This document shows positions 44,918-55,654 of a stretch of 64,000 bases of DNA, piece after piece. Position numbers and translations under genes: made by a program. Each line of letters begins with the position of its first letter. Position 1 is the first letter of the stretch. Origin of the DNA: Arthonia radiata (taxonomy: Eukaryota > Ascomycota > Arthoniomycetes > Arthoniales > Arthoniaceae); the NCBI GenBank assembly GCA_002989075.1, contig PSQN01000003.1, forward strand, positions 2,112,340 through 2,176,339, in the 5' to 3' direction. Under the pieces are notes generated by a model. That model searched no databases, was not told where the DNA came from, and saw only the letters and a program-made list of their open reading frames with translations.

Positions 44918-46605
44918 ATGCCCGGCACCAAGAAGCACCCGGAAGTCGGCCGCGACAAGACACCCTCGCCAACCTTCAGTGACATGTTCGTCACGGAGCT
45001 CCCAGACGAGAAGAAATACAAGTCGTGGGGCTTCCTGCCTTACTATGCCTCCCCCATGGCTCAACTCCTTCTGGTCTCCTTCATCTGCTTCCTGTGCCCA
45101 GGAATGTTCAATGCCCTCAACGGCATGGGCGGTGGCGGGCAGATTGACACATTCACCGCCAATGCTGCCAACGCGGCACTCTATGCAACCTTCTCTGTCA
45201 CCGCCTTTGGGGCCGGTTCAATCACTAACTGGCTCGGCGTCAAGACTACCATGTCTATCGGTGGTCTCGGGTACTGTCTCTACATCGCCTCGTTTCTCAG
45301 CTACAACTTTGACCAGAACCGTGGGTTCTGTATCTTCGCTGGTTGCGTCCTCGGCGCCTCCGCTGGTCTTCTTTGGACGGCCCAGGGAGCCGTGATGATG
45401 GCCTACCCAGAAGAAGGCTCGAAAGGTCGCTACATCTCCTACTTCTGGGTTATTTTCAACCTTGGCGGAGTTATTGGTGGCCTTGTAAGTTAACCGCACA
45501 ATCAACATGAAGCGTCTGGATTGCCAGTCACTGACTCAGCTCAAGATCCCCCTTGGCACCAACGTACATCGCAATGAGGCTGCAACTGTGAGCAATGGAA
45601 CCTATATTGGCTTCTTCATCCTCACCTTCCTGGGTGCCCTTCTCGCCTGCTCTCTGGTCCGCACCAAGGACGTCATCCGTACTGACGGCTCTCGTGTGAT
45701 CATGATGAAGAACCCGACGTACGCAAGCGAACTCAAGGGGATGTGGGAGACCCTCACAACTGACTGGAAGATTTGCATGATGTTCCCCATGTTCTTCGCG
45801 TCAAACTACTTCTACACGTACCAGTTCAACGGCGTCAACGCGGTCTACTTCTCCGTGCGCACCCGGGCATTGAATAGCATTCTTTACTGGTTGGCGCAGA
45901 TGATCGGGGCCTCGTTGTTCGGGTACTGCCTAGACTACCCGCGCTTGCGCCGTCCTACTAAGGCCAAAGCGGCGTGGGTTGCTCTCCTTGTTCTAACCCT
46001 CGCCATCTGGGGTGGTGGCTACGCCTTCGAGCGTAGGTTTACTCGCGAGGAGGCTGCGGCTGATGGCTTTGAGACTAAGGTATGCATTGCGTACTCAAGC
46101 TGTTAACCGTTTGCTTACATCGATTAGGACTGGACCTCCTACGGCTACGTTGGGCCGATGTTTCTATACGTCTTCTACGGCTTCTTCGACTCTTGTTGGC
46201 AGACGAGCGTCTACTGGTACATGGGCGCCTTATCGAACAACTCTCGCAAGCTTGCCAACTTCGCTGGCTTCTACAAGTAAGTGTTTCCGTCTCCGAGACA
46301 GAGAAATCGACTTTGCTAACCATTCGACGTGCAGGGGTATCCAATCCGCTGGCGGCGCCATTGCTTTCGGTGTGGACGCTGCCAAGATTCCATACCTGAA
46401 CGAGTATGCCTCGTGCTTTGGTCTCCTCATCATCGGTCTCCTCATATCCATACCCCTCCTTTTCTTCAAGATCGAGGATACTGTGAGTCTCGAGGACGAT
46501 CTCATGTTCTCGGATGAGTTATTCAACGAGGTTGCGCCAACCAAGATGATCCGAACCCCAGCCAACGGGCACATGGTTCCGGTGAGGACCTGGGAGGATG
46601 TCTGA
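44918..46605 (+). CDS. UNC93-like (DUF895) major facilitator membrane protein
   Basis: Four exons: 44,918-45,484, 45,540 (or 45,546)-46,079, 46,128-46,276 and 46,335-46,605, about 508 residues. The introns are 48-58 bases with clear GTAAGT/GTATGC donors. The start follows a good context (CAACCATGC). The protein has a short charged cytosolic N-terminus, then about 11-12 hydrophobic segments. It carries the UNC93-type pattern NALNGMGGGGQ after the first helix and AGLLWTAQGAVMMAYP, corresponding to the family's 'G-x-x-W-x-x-Q-G' motif. FNLGGVIGG follows across intron 1, and YGFFDSCWQTSVYWYMGALSN lies in exon 3. The C-terminal tail is hydrophilic. Fungal members are plasma or internal membrane proteins whose cargo is unknown; an ion or lipid-related role is conjecture. 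The acceptor of intron 1 is ambiguous by two codons. Confidence 0.88.
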
Positions 46606-48719
46606 AGGATGCACGACTTGCAAAGGCATCATGATGCGACGACGGCATTACGACTGGCGTTATGGTACGGTGGATATCGCGCAAAGGCGATGGATTGTTG
46701 ATACGCTTTCTTTCTGTCTTTCTCAGGGATCAGGCTTTTGATACCCCCTTCTTGCCATCCAGTTTGATCTCCGTTGCTTGGAGCATCAATTGGGTTGGAC
46801 AGTTCATCACGGTTGCTCAGAGCAACGCACAAGTACATAGTGATAATTCGATCACTTGTTGACAGTCGCTAATGAGTGCTGCGTTTCTGCCTCTTGACTC
46901 TTGTGACACCTTCTCGATTCGTTCTCTATCATGACTGCGCTCGCCTTCTTCTAGCACAAACTCGGATCTTACTACACGCCGAAGGTCACAATCACAACAG
47001 TAAATCGATTGCGTCGTACTCTTTCACATGTTCGACAAAAAGAAGCACCCACCCGCACCACACGCGTCTCTTGCCAGTTTCCACGAGACGGGCCGCAAAG
47101 GTATCTGGCAGCCAGCAATAATTATCAGAGAGTGCAAGCGCCCGCTGCAGCCTCCCACGACAACCGTATCGACGTCCTCCGACCCCTGCAGCCGTTCTTG
47201 AGCTCTGCCGGCGCAGTCGATTGGCACTGCTCGAAGCAACTCGGGCCAACGGCACCGTGCTTGGTTCTGCAATAACGCGCTCGCGCGGTACCTCTCACAT
47301 GGCGACCGTGAAGATGGCACGAGGTGTCCCGAGGGGCGACAGATCTTGCAGCCGGTGGGCTCGCGGTGCTCTGGGCGGCTATGCGATGTAACAGTGTGCT
47401 GCTATATCTGGCGTGTGAGCTCAAGCAAGGATTCGAGCTTCGCCAACACAGAGGAGCGCATGTTGGTGCAAGGGCGTCACTACAACGACATGCAAGAACA
47501 CAACAGCAAGGGAGCAGGCGACGAGCGGATTGATGTATGGCAAGGGGATGGGCAACACGGCAGTCACGGTGCCGATGCGGAGCACCCAAGTCCCGACTCG
47601 GTAGCGACTGCCACTCGTCACACGTGGTGCGGCTGTGGCTTGCGTCGACTGTGGCAGGACGTCAACGGGCGTGGGCGAGGCCTTCCGAACTCTTCGCTTC
47701 AGCTTCCAACATTCTCAGAGCTCGCGTTATTTCAGCTGCTCTGGATCTCAAATGCAACGTGGGACGCTCTCTCCTGTCGGTCCAAAGAGGCCGCAGTCTC
47801 TGGGGAGCCTGTGCGGGCACCACGTGGTGGAGCATCGTACACCAGCATGCTCCCACCAGCGGAAACCGCGTACCGAGTATCTCCCCTTCACGATACGCAG
47901 CAGTATGTCGTCAGCATCACGCAGGCAAGTTCCGCAAGACTCTGTTAGTTCGACCAACCGCGAAGTTCTAGGAAGGCGCGAGCTTCTTCGACGTTGCAGC
48001 CGGGCTTTTTGACGCAACGCCGCCCCTCCGATCCCGCCCAGATCTATCGCTACGTGAGGCCTCCTTCAGCTTGGCTTCTTACGCATTCCTCTCCCCCAGA
48101 CTAGATCACGGCTTGGCCCGACCAGATTCGAGCTCGTGGCGCTGGCTTGCTGTCTCGATGTGGTTTGTCATTGCTGTGGCCTAGCCCAAGGCGGCTCAGC
48201 CAAGATCGCTATCTATCCGCAGCGCCTCCTCGTGGGATCGTGCTGCAACCTCAATACCGTAACAAGTATTAAGCCTTAAGAACCGCGGACTGTTCGGTGA
48301 GATGTTTAAAGAGCCTCACGACTGCAGTGTTGGGCCCTGAGCATGGTACAATTTCCCCCCACATTCTACAGCGTGAGAGGCAACACCCAGTCGTACTGAT
48401 GTTTTATGCCTCATCTGCGCGTACCTACAACTTTGTCTGACATCACCGTGTGGATCTTCAGTCACTATACTACACAGATCACACCTCACCTGCATAGCTT
48501 CGATTTCATCTTTCATTCATCTGAGTGTGGAGAGTGGCGTCGGCAGGATACAAAAAGCAATAAGTAGCAGGCTACTTTTCGCTCGCTGAACCGGTTATCT
48601 TTTCATGTCTCCTTAACATCCTCCAAGCAGCACTTATGATAGCCAAGATGAGAAGGTAAACAAGTTCAGCGTACAGCAAAAACCTTGACAACATCCCAGA
48701 TCTCAGGTTCTCCATCGCG
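46606..48719. other. 2.1 kb spacer, no supported gene
   Basis: GC-rich frames of up to 200 codons at 47,125-48,017 overlap on both strands, are Cys/Arg/His-rich and look like composition artefacts. The last 200 bases form the promoter of the hexokinase-like gene, with an A-rich run (TACAAAAAGCAATAA) near 48,550. Confidence 0.4.
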
Positions 48720-50270
48720 ATGCTTTCCATTATGGCTCCGCCGGTCGCCGTCCTCGACCACCATCATATACCGACACTCTCCGCATTCCCTTCATTGAGG
48801 TATCATGACTTCAGAATGGATCGGTTCACTGCACGAGTCGAGCAGAGCTTTACCACTGCTCAGACTCCAGAGATGCTTCGAATAATGTCGGCAGCGCTCG
48901 TGGGCGAGTACAGCGAAGCATGCCAGAACAGCAAGATCGGGATGCTACCATCCTTTTGCCACACACTTCCACAAGGTCTCGAGAAGGGCGCCTTCCTGGC
49001 GATTGACGTTGGTGGGTCAACACTGCGAGTTGCACTCATACAGCTCAACGGACGGTCATCAACTCGAGGAGCGGCCTCAATACTGCAGTCTCAACATCAC
49101 GTCATCGACGAGAAAGTGCGTGGCTTGGTCGGCAGAGCGTTCTTCTCGTGGATGGCCGACCGCATATCCGAAACACTGGAAAGCGACGCGAGATGGCTGC
49201 ATGGGAAGGATCCGTTGCGGATAGGTCTGGCATGGTCATTTCCTCTTGAGTACGTTCACACAGTATACTGCATCCTCGAGGGGCATTCAGCTGACATGAA
49301 CAGGCAACGCTCAATACGAGACGCGCTACTTATGCAGATGGGCAAACGCTTCCACGCAGTGGACGGGTTGATCGGTGCAAACCTCGCAGACCTTGTCACC
49401 GATGCTTGCACGGCCAAGCACCTCAATGTAACAGTGGACGCAATCGTGAACGATAGCTCGTCATCCTTGCTCTCTGGTGCTTACCTGTCAAGCTCTTCGC
49501 CTGTTGCATTGATTCTTGGCACAGGTCTCAATGCAACGGTGGATCTATCCGTCTCAGCTATTGCCCGGCACAAATTCGGCGTTCGACCTGCAGAGTGGTA
49601 TGCAGCTGCTCAGCGCGTGCTCACCAATACAGAGCTGTCGCTCTTCGGGCGTGACGTATTTCCGATTACGAGCTGGGATCGCGAGCTCAACCGCATGCAT
49701 GCGAGACCGGACTTTCAGCCGCTGGAGTACCTCACTAGTGGCGGCCACCTTGGGGAGATCACTCGGCTCGTTTTGGTCGATGCCATCAGAGTCGCGAACC
49801 TCTTTCATGACGCGACACCAAGCAAATTCGGCCCATATGCGTTGGCAACAGAGACGGTTGCGGCCATTGAACGCGATAACTCGCCATCATTCTCACGAGC
49901 TTCTGCAATCATGACCGCTAGGCATCCCCTCTCAAGCGGTAGGCGGTACACGATTGCGGACCTTTCACACGTCAAACACATCATCACACTAGTGTCATCT
50001 CGTGCAGCTGCTTATCTCGCTACGGCTATGCATGCCCTTTGCGAATTCAAGTATCTGTATGAGCCGCCTTTAGCCAGGGAAAAAGACATCGTCATCGCAT
50101 GCAATGGCAGCGTACTCGAGAAGTACCCAGACTTCCTTGCTCGAACGCAAGCGTGGCTCGACATACTCACTTCAAGCTCGCCAGGTCGCGGCCACGTGAA
50201 GCTGGAGTTGACTGGAGAGAGCGTGCTACTGGGCGCCGCCGTTGCGGTAGCATGCCAGAGCCAAGGCTGA
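48720..50270 (+). CDS. Atypical hexokinase-like protein (HxkC/XprF type)
   Basis: Although 48,720-50,270 is one open frame, 49,250-49,303 is a 54-base intron (GTACGT ... GCTGACATGAACAG). Removing it joins SFPLE to QRSIRDALLMQMGKRF, recreating the sugar-loop motif F-P-x-x-Q of hexokinases; the product has 498 residues. Motifs in order are FLAIDVGGSTLRVALI (phosphate 1; usual GGTN is GGST), SFPLEQ, IVNDSSSSLLSGAY with the catalytic Asp (codon 49,452-49,454), LILGTGLNATV, SGGHLGEITRLVLVD, and ACNGSVLEKYP (adenosine; usual D-G-S is N-G-S). The changed residues and length point to the atypical hexokinases of filamentous ascomycetes, of which Aspergillus XprF and HxkC regulate carbon-starvation responses. 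It may therefore be regulatory and not enzymatic. The start could also be the ATG at 48,732. Confidence 0.85.
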   Translation: MLSIMAPPVAVLDHHHIPTLSAFPSLRYHDFRMDRFTARVEQSFTTAQTPEMLRIMSAALVGEYSEACQNSKIGMLPSFCHTLPQGLEKGAFLAIDVGGSTLRVALIQLNGRSSTRGAASILQSQHHVIDEKVRGLVGRAFFSWMADRISETLESDARWLHGKDPLRIGLAWSFPLEYVHTVYCILEGHSADMNRQRSIRDALLMQMGKRFHAVDGLIGANLADLVTDACTAKHLNVTVDAIVNDSSSSLLSGAYLSSSSPVALILGTGLNATVDLSVSAIARHKFGVRPAEWYAAAQRVLTNTELSLFGRDVFPITSWDRELNRMHARPDFQPLEYLTSGGHLGEITRLVLVDAIRVANLFHDATPSKFGPYALATETVAAIERDNSPSFSRASAIMTARHPLSSGRRYTIADLSHVKHIITLVSSRAAAYLATAMHALCEFKYLYEPPLAREKDIVIACNGSVLEKYPDFLARTQAWLDILTSSSPGRGHVKLELTGESVLLGAAVAVACQSQG

Positions 50271-51035
50271 GAAATAGATACCGGTAGCAGTGAGCCACGC
50301 GCTCGCTTGTCCAAGGCCAAGAGTTCCTCGCGCCGTCAGAGGCTCTAACTGTTGAGGAAGGTAAGAAGGTGGGCGATGTTCCTCCGGGAAAGGATTCGAC
50401 TCGCTTATGAGAAACAACGTCCGGCGCATGTACCGAAGGCGTGCACTCGATAGACTGCCTGACGCAGTGACAATCATCTGGCGCAACTTTGTGGCGACAT
50501 GGAATAATAGAGATGCAAGTTCCTTAACGCAGAGGATGGGTATGGAAGAATAGCGAGGAGCAAGCGCTCCATTATGCTAATAGCTTAATGTCTAATGACT
50601 GGAGCATACATAGAGCATGGGAATGCGCGGGGAAGGAGTCGCAAGGAACGCGACTACCTCGATAGAATCGATTACTTCCACAGCGGCCCTTTATCTGCTC
50701 TACCACATGGCCTCTTTCCAATTGATAGTGTCGAATGCCGAACTACGGAGAATGGCAAGCACGGTGCGACGCATGCCTCTCTTTCTTGGCAGAGAGGTTC
50801 AGCATGAGGCTCAAACACCCATGAGTCGAAGGCCTGACAGCGGCAGCCCGATTCAGCAGGTCACATTTTCAAAGAACATTCTCAAAGAACATTCTCAAAG
50901 AACATTCATCTACTTTGAGAGACAAGTATGAGAGAGTGGCAATGCGCAAGTTCTCTTGAAATCAATCTTGGAGCGAAGCATGGGAATGCATGGTAAGATA
51001 TGCATGATCTAAAGCTTTTCCCGGCATGGCGTACA
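50271..51035. other. Spacer with three HSE-like repeats
   Basis: No convincing gene. The frame at 50,617-50,931 has no domain. At 50,869-50,907 the 13-base word TCAAAGAACATTC occurs three times in tandem. Confidence 0.45.
50869..50907. repeat. Three tandem 13-base units containing GAACATTC
   Basis: Three exact copies of TCAAAGAACATTC. Each contains GAAnnTTC, the inverted pair recognised by heat-shock factor. It lies between a + strand and a - strand gene, beyond the 3' ends of both, so a promoter role is not evident. Confidence 0.6.
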
Positions 51036-51636
51036 TCAGTGCTCCCTCCAGAGCCTTGCAATGTACGGTTCGTGGACAAATAACAGTTTAGAAGCAGTAA
51101 ACGACTCCATTCGAATGCTCTGGATGAACATGCGACCTGTGAGGTTGAACTCTGCGGCAGCGACATCTGTCAGGCTGCGGGTGATGGAAACTTTGCAATC
51201 TTGCGAAGCAGGACCGCCGCGGTAGACCTCGACCATGGACATTGCGGTCGCCCGCCGTTCTTTCAGGACTGTATGAAGGCTTTCATTTGAAGAGATTGCG
51301 ACCTGAGCTGGCAGTCCAAGATGTGCGTCGACAAGAGACTCGACCGAATCCCTAATCGCTTCACCAAGTCGCCAGCATAGCACTTTTGGATACCCAGAAG
51401 TAAGCCTCTGCAGAAGGGTATTGTTCGTTCTAACGAGTACACTCACCTGCGTTCACCTGGTAGAATAGCATTGTCAGGAGGAAGTCTAGAAGCATGCGAG
51501 CAGCAAGGGATCCATCCGCATCGAAGCTGAAACCGGAGCAGTGCTTCAGATGAATCGCGCTATGCCCGTTCCTAATGCATGACAAGGCTCAATCCGGCAA
51601 GGCGGGTCTGAACCTTGCAGCCGAGACAGTGACCAT
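51036..51636 (-). CDS. Hypothetical protein, three exons, no known family
   Basis: The minus-strand model joins exon 1 51,614-51,636 (ATG at 51,636), exon 2 51,457-51,571 and exon 3 51,036-51,407, giving 169 residues with phases 2 and 0. The frames fit without a stop, and LLDFLLTMLFYQ of exon 2 joins RLTSGYPKVLCWRLGE of exon 3 smoothly. Other visible features are FSFDADGSLAARM in exon 2 and an amphipathic end ASKLLFVHEPYIARLWREH. There is no signal peptide. I do not recognise the protein. Exon 1 is tiny and its donor (GTTCAG) is poor, so the 5' end is doubtful; the third exon alone (over 120 open codons) is the best-supported part. Confidence 0.42.
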
Positions 51637-51994
51637 CAGTTGACCCGCCAATCACCGACGACACCACGGTCAGGCGCAACGCTTCCATCGATGCTTTCTC
51701 ATCCTTCACTCCGGCCTGATGAAATACTCACCCTCTCTCCGCTTCCCTTTCTTTCTTTGTCGTCCGCCTCTTCACTTCTTGCTGTTGCCTCGTCGCACGC
51801 ACTGGCTTCTCGCCGCTCTTTTTGGGACCATTTTCGCTCGTTAGACTACTAATTCAATACACTCGCTCATCATCACACTCAAAGTACTCTCCGAGTAATA
51901 ACTAATTCTATTTACCATCAGCATTTCGTGATATGGTCATTTGAGCAAAAAGGGGCATCCCGTATTCAGTGGATTCGATAATCAGCTTGCAACG

Positions 51995-54205
51995 ATGAAG
52001 ACCCATTCTACTGCCCTGGTGGCAGCAACCCTCACTAGCTTCGCTACTGCTACATACTTTCCCAAGGACGCCTCCAGTTATGGGACCCCTCAGAATACTG
52101 ACAACAAGTGTAACAGCCAGCAACAAGGCGGCTTCGACTGGGCTGGAGCTCCAGGCGGCCCAATCTCCAAATACGCCAACTTCCAACTCGACGGCTTCAT
52201 AGCGACGGACTCCCACATGAAGCGCACCGATGCTCATCGCGCCTCAGACAACACAAAGTGTATCGCTGGCAATGCACAGAAAGGTGGGAAGGGTCCAGCG
52301 ATGGCCTGCCCTGACCATGGCTTTTCGATTGACACGATGGATGTCTCGTCAGATCACGATACGCCTATTGAGGTCCACCACGTTATGCCTGATGGCTCTA
52401 CTTGCAAACAGCATCATGACTGCAAAGCCAGCGGATCGACTTTGAAGAACACTCAATGCGGCGGTGCAAAGGCAATGTCGATTGTTCTTCCAAGCAACGC
52501 GCCTTCTTCAGCTTGCTCTATTTCTCTTCACTCAGTCGGCTTTGATTGCGGCCCTGCATCAACGCCCGCTTATGGCAAGCCGACGGTGGCACCATCGGCC
52601 CCTGCTACTTCCTCTACAGCAGCGGCCATTCCGACCACTACACCTTCTGGCTATGCTCCAAAAGCGTACATGCCTGGCAAGCCTACTGTGCCTGCAGGAG
52701 GCTCTTACATTCCCAGCAACCCCTCTGCACCCGCAGCGAGCTCGTATCTGCCATCTCCCACTCCATCACCATACTACACTCCTTCAACCTACTTTCCCAC
52801 CTATGCTCCCCCCAGCTACACTCCTAAGTACTCGCCTTCGAGCTACATCCCGAGCTACATTCCTAGCTACTCGCCTCCGAGCCATACTCCTAGCTACTCA
52901 CCTCTAAGCTACTCCCCAACCGCTCCACTCAACTCATCAAACTACCCAACCGCTCCCGGACCTTACGTTCCTTCGGCCAACGTCACTATCATCTACACAA
53001 GCCCAGTCACCCTCACGACCACGCAAACGTGCACAGTCGGCCAAGAGATCAGCACGGTGCTTGCTGCGCCCTCCGTGGTCACGATCACTCAGACTTCCAT
53101 CGAAACTATCACTACCTGTGCCTCAGACGTGAGCTCATGTCCCGCCTCCACGCACGAAATCACAACCACCAGCTCCTACGCCGCCGGCGACACGATGAAG
53201 AGCACCGTCACCGCCCCCACCATCATCACCAACCCAATCACGACGCAAACCTCCATCGCCGTCCCAGCCTCGAGCTCCTCCGCCGTCCCCTCAGGCTACG
53301 CGCCCGTCTCCCCTCCCGCGCCCTCAGCACCAGCCTCCTCCGCCACAGCCCCAACCAACATCCTCACCTCAACCTACCCAACCACCACCGTCTGCCCCCC
53401 AGGCTATGTCGTCTCCCCGGGCGCCAACCCCAGCACCCTGTCCGCCCCCAGCGTGTCCTCCTACGTCGCCACCACCCTCCTCCCCTCCGCTGCCTCGGAC
53501 TGCCCCCCCGTCCCCGCCGTCCTCCCCCGCTGCCTCAACACCTTCAACTCCCCCAGCTGCACAGACAACACAGACACCGCCTGCTACTGCAAAGATCCCA
53601 ACTTCATCACCAACGCGATGCAGTGCGCCGCCGCCCACGGGGAGAATGATCAGGAAATCTCAGATGCGATTAATTATCTGCAGGGGCTGTGTGCGGAGTA
53701 CGTACCGTTGAATCCGGCGATTGCGACGGCGGTGCCGGGGTGGGTTTCTGTGGGGACTGTGGGTGTGAGTGCGCCTGGTGGAGCGAGCGGTTTGGGTAAG
53801 GTGCCGTATACGACTGTCCCTGTCAGTGCTGGGGGTAAAGAAACGACGGTTACGGCGCCGAGGGTTAGTTTTGCGCCGGGACCGGGGGGGAGTGTGGGGG
53901 TGGTGCCGTATGCGACTGCCATGCCAATTGGCTCTGTGAAACCGACGGGCTCTGCAATCCCTGGTGTACCTGCGCCGTACGCACCTGCCGCTGGGACCGG
54001 CGTGGGATATCCGATTGGGACTGGGTATGTGGCGCCGACTCGGGTCACGCCGAGTGTGTATAATGCGCCGACTGCGCCGGGGAGTCAGTATACGGGTGGA
54101 GCGAGTAGGAGGGAGGTGGGTGGAATGGTGGGGGCATTGATGGGGGTGGTGGGGTTGTTTGTTGTTCAGAGTTGTTGTTGGTGGCTTAGAGGCGAATGCG
54201 TTTGA
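51995..54205 (+). CDS. Secreted, Ser/Pro/Thr-rich wall protein with CFEM-like domain and GPI-type tail
   Basis: I choose the ATG at 51,995 over the in-frame codons from 51,941 because it begins a signal peptide (MKTHSTALVAATLTSFATA); 736 residues. Residues about 20-185 form a Cys-containing N-terminal module with KYANFQLDGFIATDS. Next comes a long low-complexity stalk, with Tyr-Ser-Pro repeats such as SYIPSYIPSYSPPSHTPSYS (52,835-52,920), expected to be heavily O-glycosylated. Near residues 502-565 a CFEM-like block has LPRCLNTFNSPSC, DTACYCKDPNF and a final Cys after a gap. At least two of the usual eight cysteines are missing, though an Asp just before the C-x-C is kept, as in heme-binding CFEM proteins. 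The C-terminus is hydrophobic (MVGALMGVVGLFVVQ), consistent with GPI attachment, but ends in a Cys/Trp-rich tail. Confidence 0.78.
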   Translation: MKTHSTALVAATLTSFATATYFPKDASSYGTPQNTDNKCNSQQQGGFDWAGAPGGPISKYANFQLDGFIATDSHMKRTDAHRASDNTKCIAGNAQKGGKGPAMACPDHGFSIDTMDVSSDHDTPIEVHHVMPDGSTCKQHHDCKASGSTLKNTQCGGAKAMSIVLPSNAPSSACSISLHSVGFDCGPASTPAYGKPTVAPSAPATSSTAAAIPTTTPSGYAPKAYMPGKPTVPAGGSYIPSNPSAPAASSYLPSPTPSPYYTPSTYFPTYAPPSYTPKYSPSSYIPSYIPSYSPPSHTPSYSPLSYSPTAPLNSSNYPTAPGPYVPSANVTIIYTSPVTLTTTQTCTVGQEISTVLAAPSVVTITQTSIETITTCASDVSSCPASTHEITTTSSYAAGDTMKSTVTAPTIITNPITTQTSIAVPASSSSAVPSGYAPVSPPAPSAPASSATAPTNILTSTYPTTTVCPPGYVVSPGANPSTLSAPSVSSYVATTLLPSAASDCPPVPAVLPRCLNTFNSPSCTDNTDTACYCKDPNFITNAMQCAAAHGENDQEISDAINYLQGLCAEYVPLNPAIATAVPGWVSVGTVGVSAPGGASGLGKVPYTTVPVSAGGKETTVTAPRVSFAPGPGGSVGVVPYATAMPIGSVKPTGSAIPGVPAPYAPAAGTGVGYPIGTGYVAPTRVTPSVYNAPTAPGSQYTGGASRREVGGMVGALMGVVGLFVVQSCCWWLRGECV

Positions 54206-55654
54206 TGGTTGTTGTGGTTGGTGAGGGGGGGCAGAGGAGGGCAGGGAAGGGGATGGAGAGGTTGGATTCAAGATGAGAGTTGATGTGTTTGCATGGTGAT
54301 GAGTTCGCATGGGTGTGTACGATGTACGATGTAATGGACGGAAAAGAAAGGGACAGCGGTGTCTGTCTCAATGAACAACACGCACTTCCGAAACCACACG
54401 ACCATGCCTTCCGAGTCATCAACCATCACGCAGCCCTTCTCGTCCATCCCACCTCTGTCCCACTCATTCACAGCACCGCCTGCCCACTCATCGCACTATC
54501 GCCTACTAGCCTGCACCTGCCCACTCATCGCACCACTCCTCCCGCGCCTGCACCTGACCCGATCAACCCCCGCTCTCACTTCTTCGGAAACTCCCTCGGC
54601 GCCCGCGCCCCCAGTATTCTCTGCGCGACCCGCCACCCCCAGCCCTTGGACCAGCCGTCGCCGCGGTCGACGCGGGAGGATTGTTTGGGTGCTGAGGTGT
54701 GAGAGGGGGAGGGCGTGCTGTGTGTGTTAGTTGTGTTAGCTGCCGTGTGGTGGGCGATGGCGGAGTGGAGGAGTGGAGACGAGTGGGCGTGAAGAAGTGT
54801 AGATTAGAGAGGCGTAGATCAGGAGGGAAGGGTGTGCCGGACCTGCTCGTCGGGTTGGCGGGTTGTGGCTGCGCCATCGCTAGATGTGTGTCGCTTCAGA
54901 TGTGCGTCGATGAATGGCTGCGCAGAAGTGGTGGTCACGTCGTGATATCAGAAGTCCGTTTGAACAGCGAGAGGACGGTGGGGTTCCCCTATGTATGGGG
55001 GAATGGCGAGGACGCCGCGAGGACAGATGGCATGGCACGACGGCGCTGACGGCGCTGACGCAGACTGGTTTAACGAGGCGGAAGGCATGACATGACATGT
55101 CTGCGTCAAAAGGCTTGTATGACATGGCCCCGTGCGAAGGTGCCCGTGAGGCTCAAAGGAGCAGTACAGCGTGAGACGGATGGCCCGTAAGCGGATGCGG
55201 CCGGGTGGGTTGGAGGCTGATACTGAGTTCTTGGGATGTTTCGGAGTGTGGATTCGATTTGGATGGGTGGGTGTACTTGTGGAGCGAGTCGTGGAGGTGT
55301 GAGTGGTTAGGAGTGTTAGGGGGAGGTGGTTCGGTGCGTAGTCTGAAGGGATGCGTGGGTTGAGTACGAAAACGTCGATGAGAAGAGACAATGAAGGAGG
55401 CGTGTTCGAGGTCGAAGCGAGAGTAAAGTGTCAAGGCGGAATGCGAGGCAGAAATCAACGTGTGGAAAGCATAACTGTCCTTGCTTGGTTTATCAATAAA
55501 AAGGTCACGTGAAGTGGTGGAACATTCACATGGGTCGCACAATAGACAGAAGGAACATGACGCGATAATGCGGTGAATATTACGTACGTCGATTCAACTC
55601 TAATGTACAGGGTATGTTCATGGTACAGCCGTCAGGACGGTCAGAATAGTACTC
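54206..55654. other. Spacer between convergent genes, no supported gene
   Basis: 1.4 kb holding the 3' ends of the wall-protein gene and the Rds1-like gene. Overlapping Ser/Pro/Thr/His-rich frames (e.g. 54,280-54,702 and 54,948-55,391) are low-complexity and unsupported. Confidence 0.45.

Noticed and set aside
47125-48017. Several 90-200-codon frames on both strands
   Set aside because: Mutually overlapping, Cys/Arg/His-rich, and no family match; GC-rich composition explains them.
53029-54310. Large alternative frames across the wall-protein gene (Arg/His/Pro-rich on + and -)
   Set aside because: They are shadows of the Ser/Pro/Thr-rich codon repetition of the real gene.
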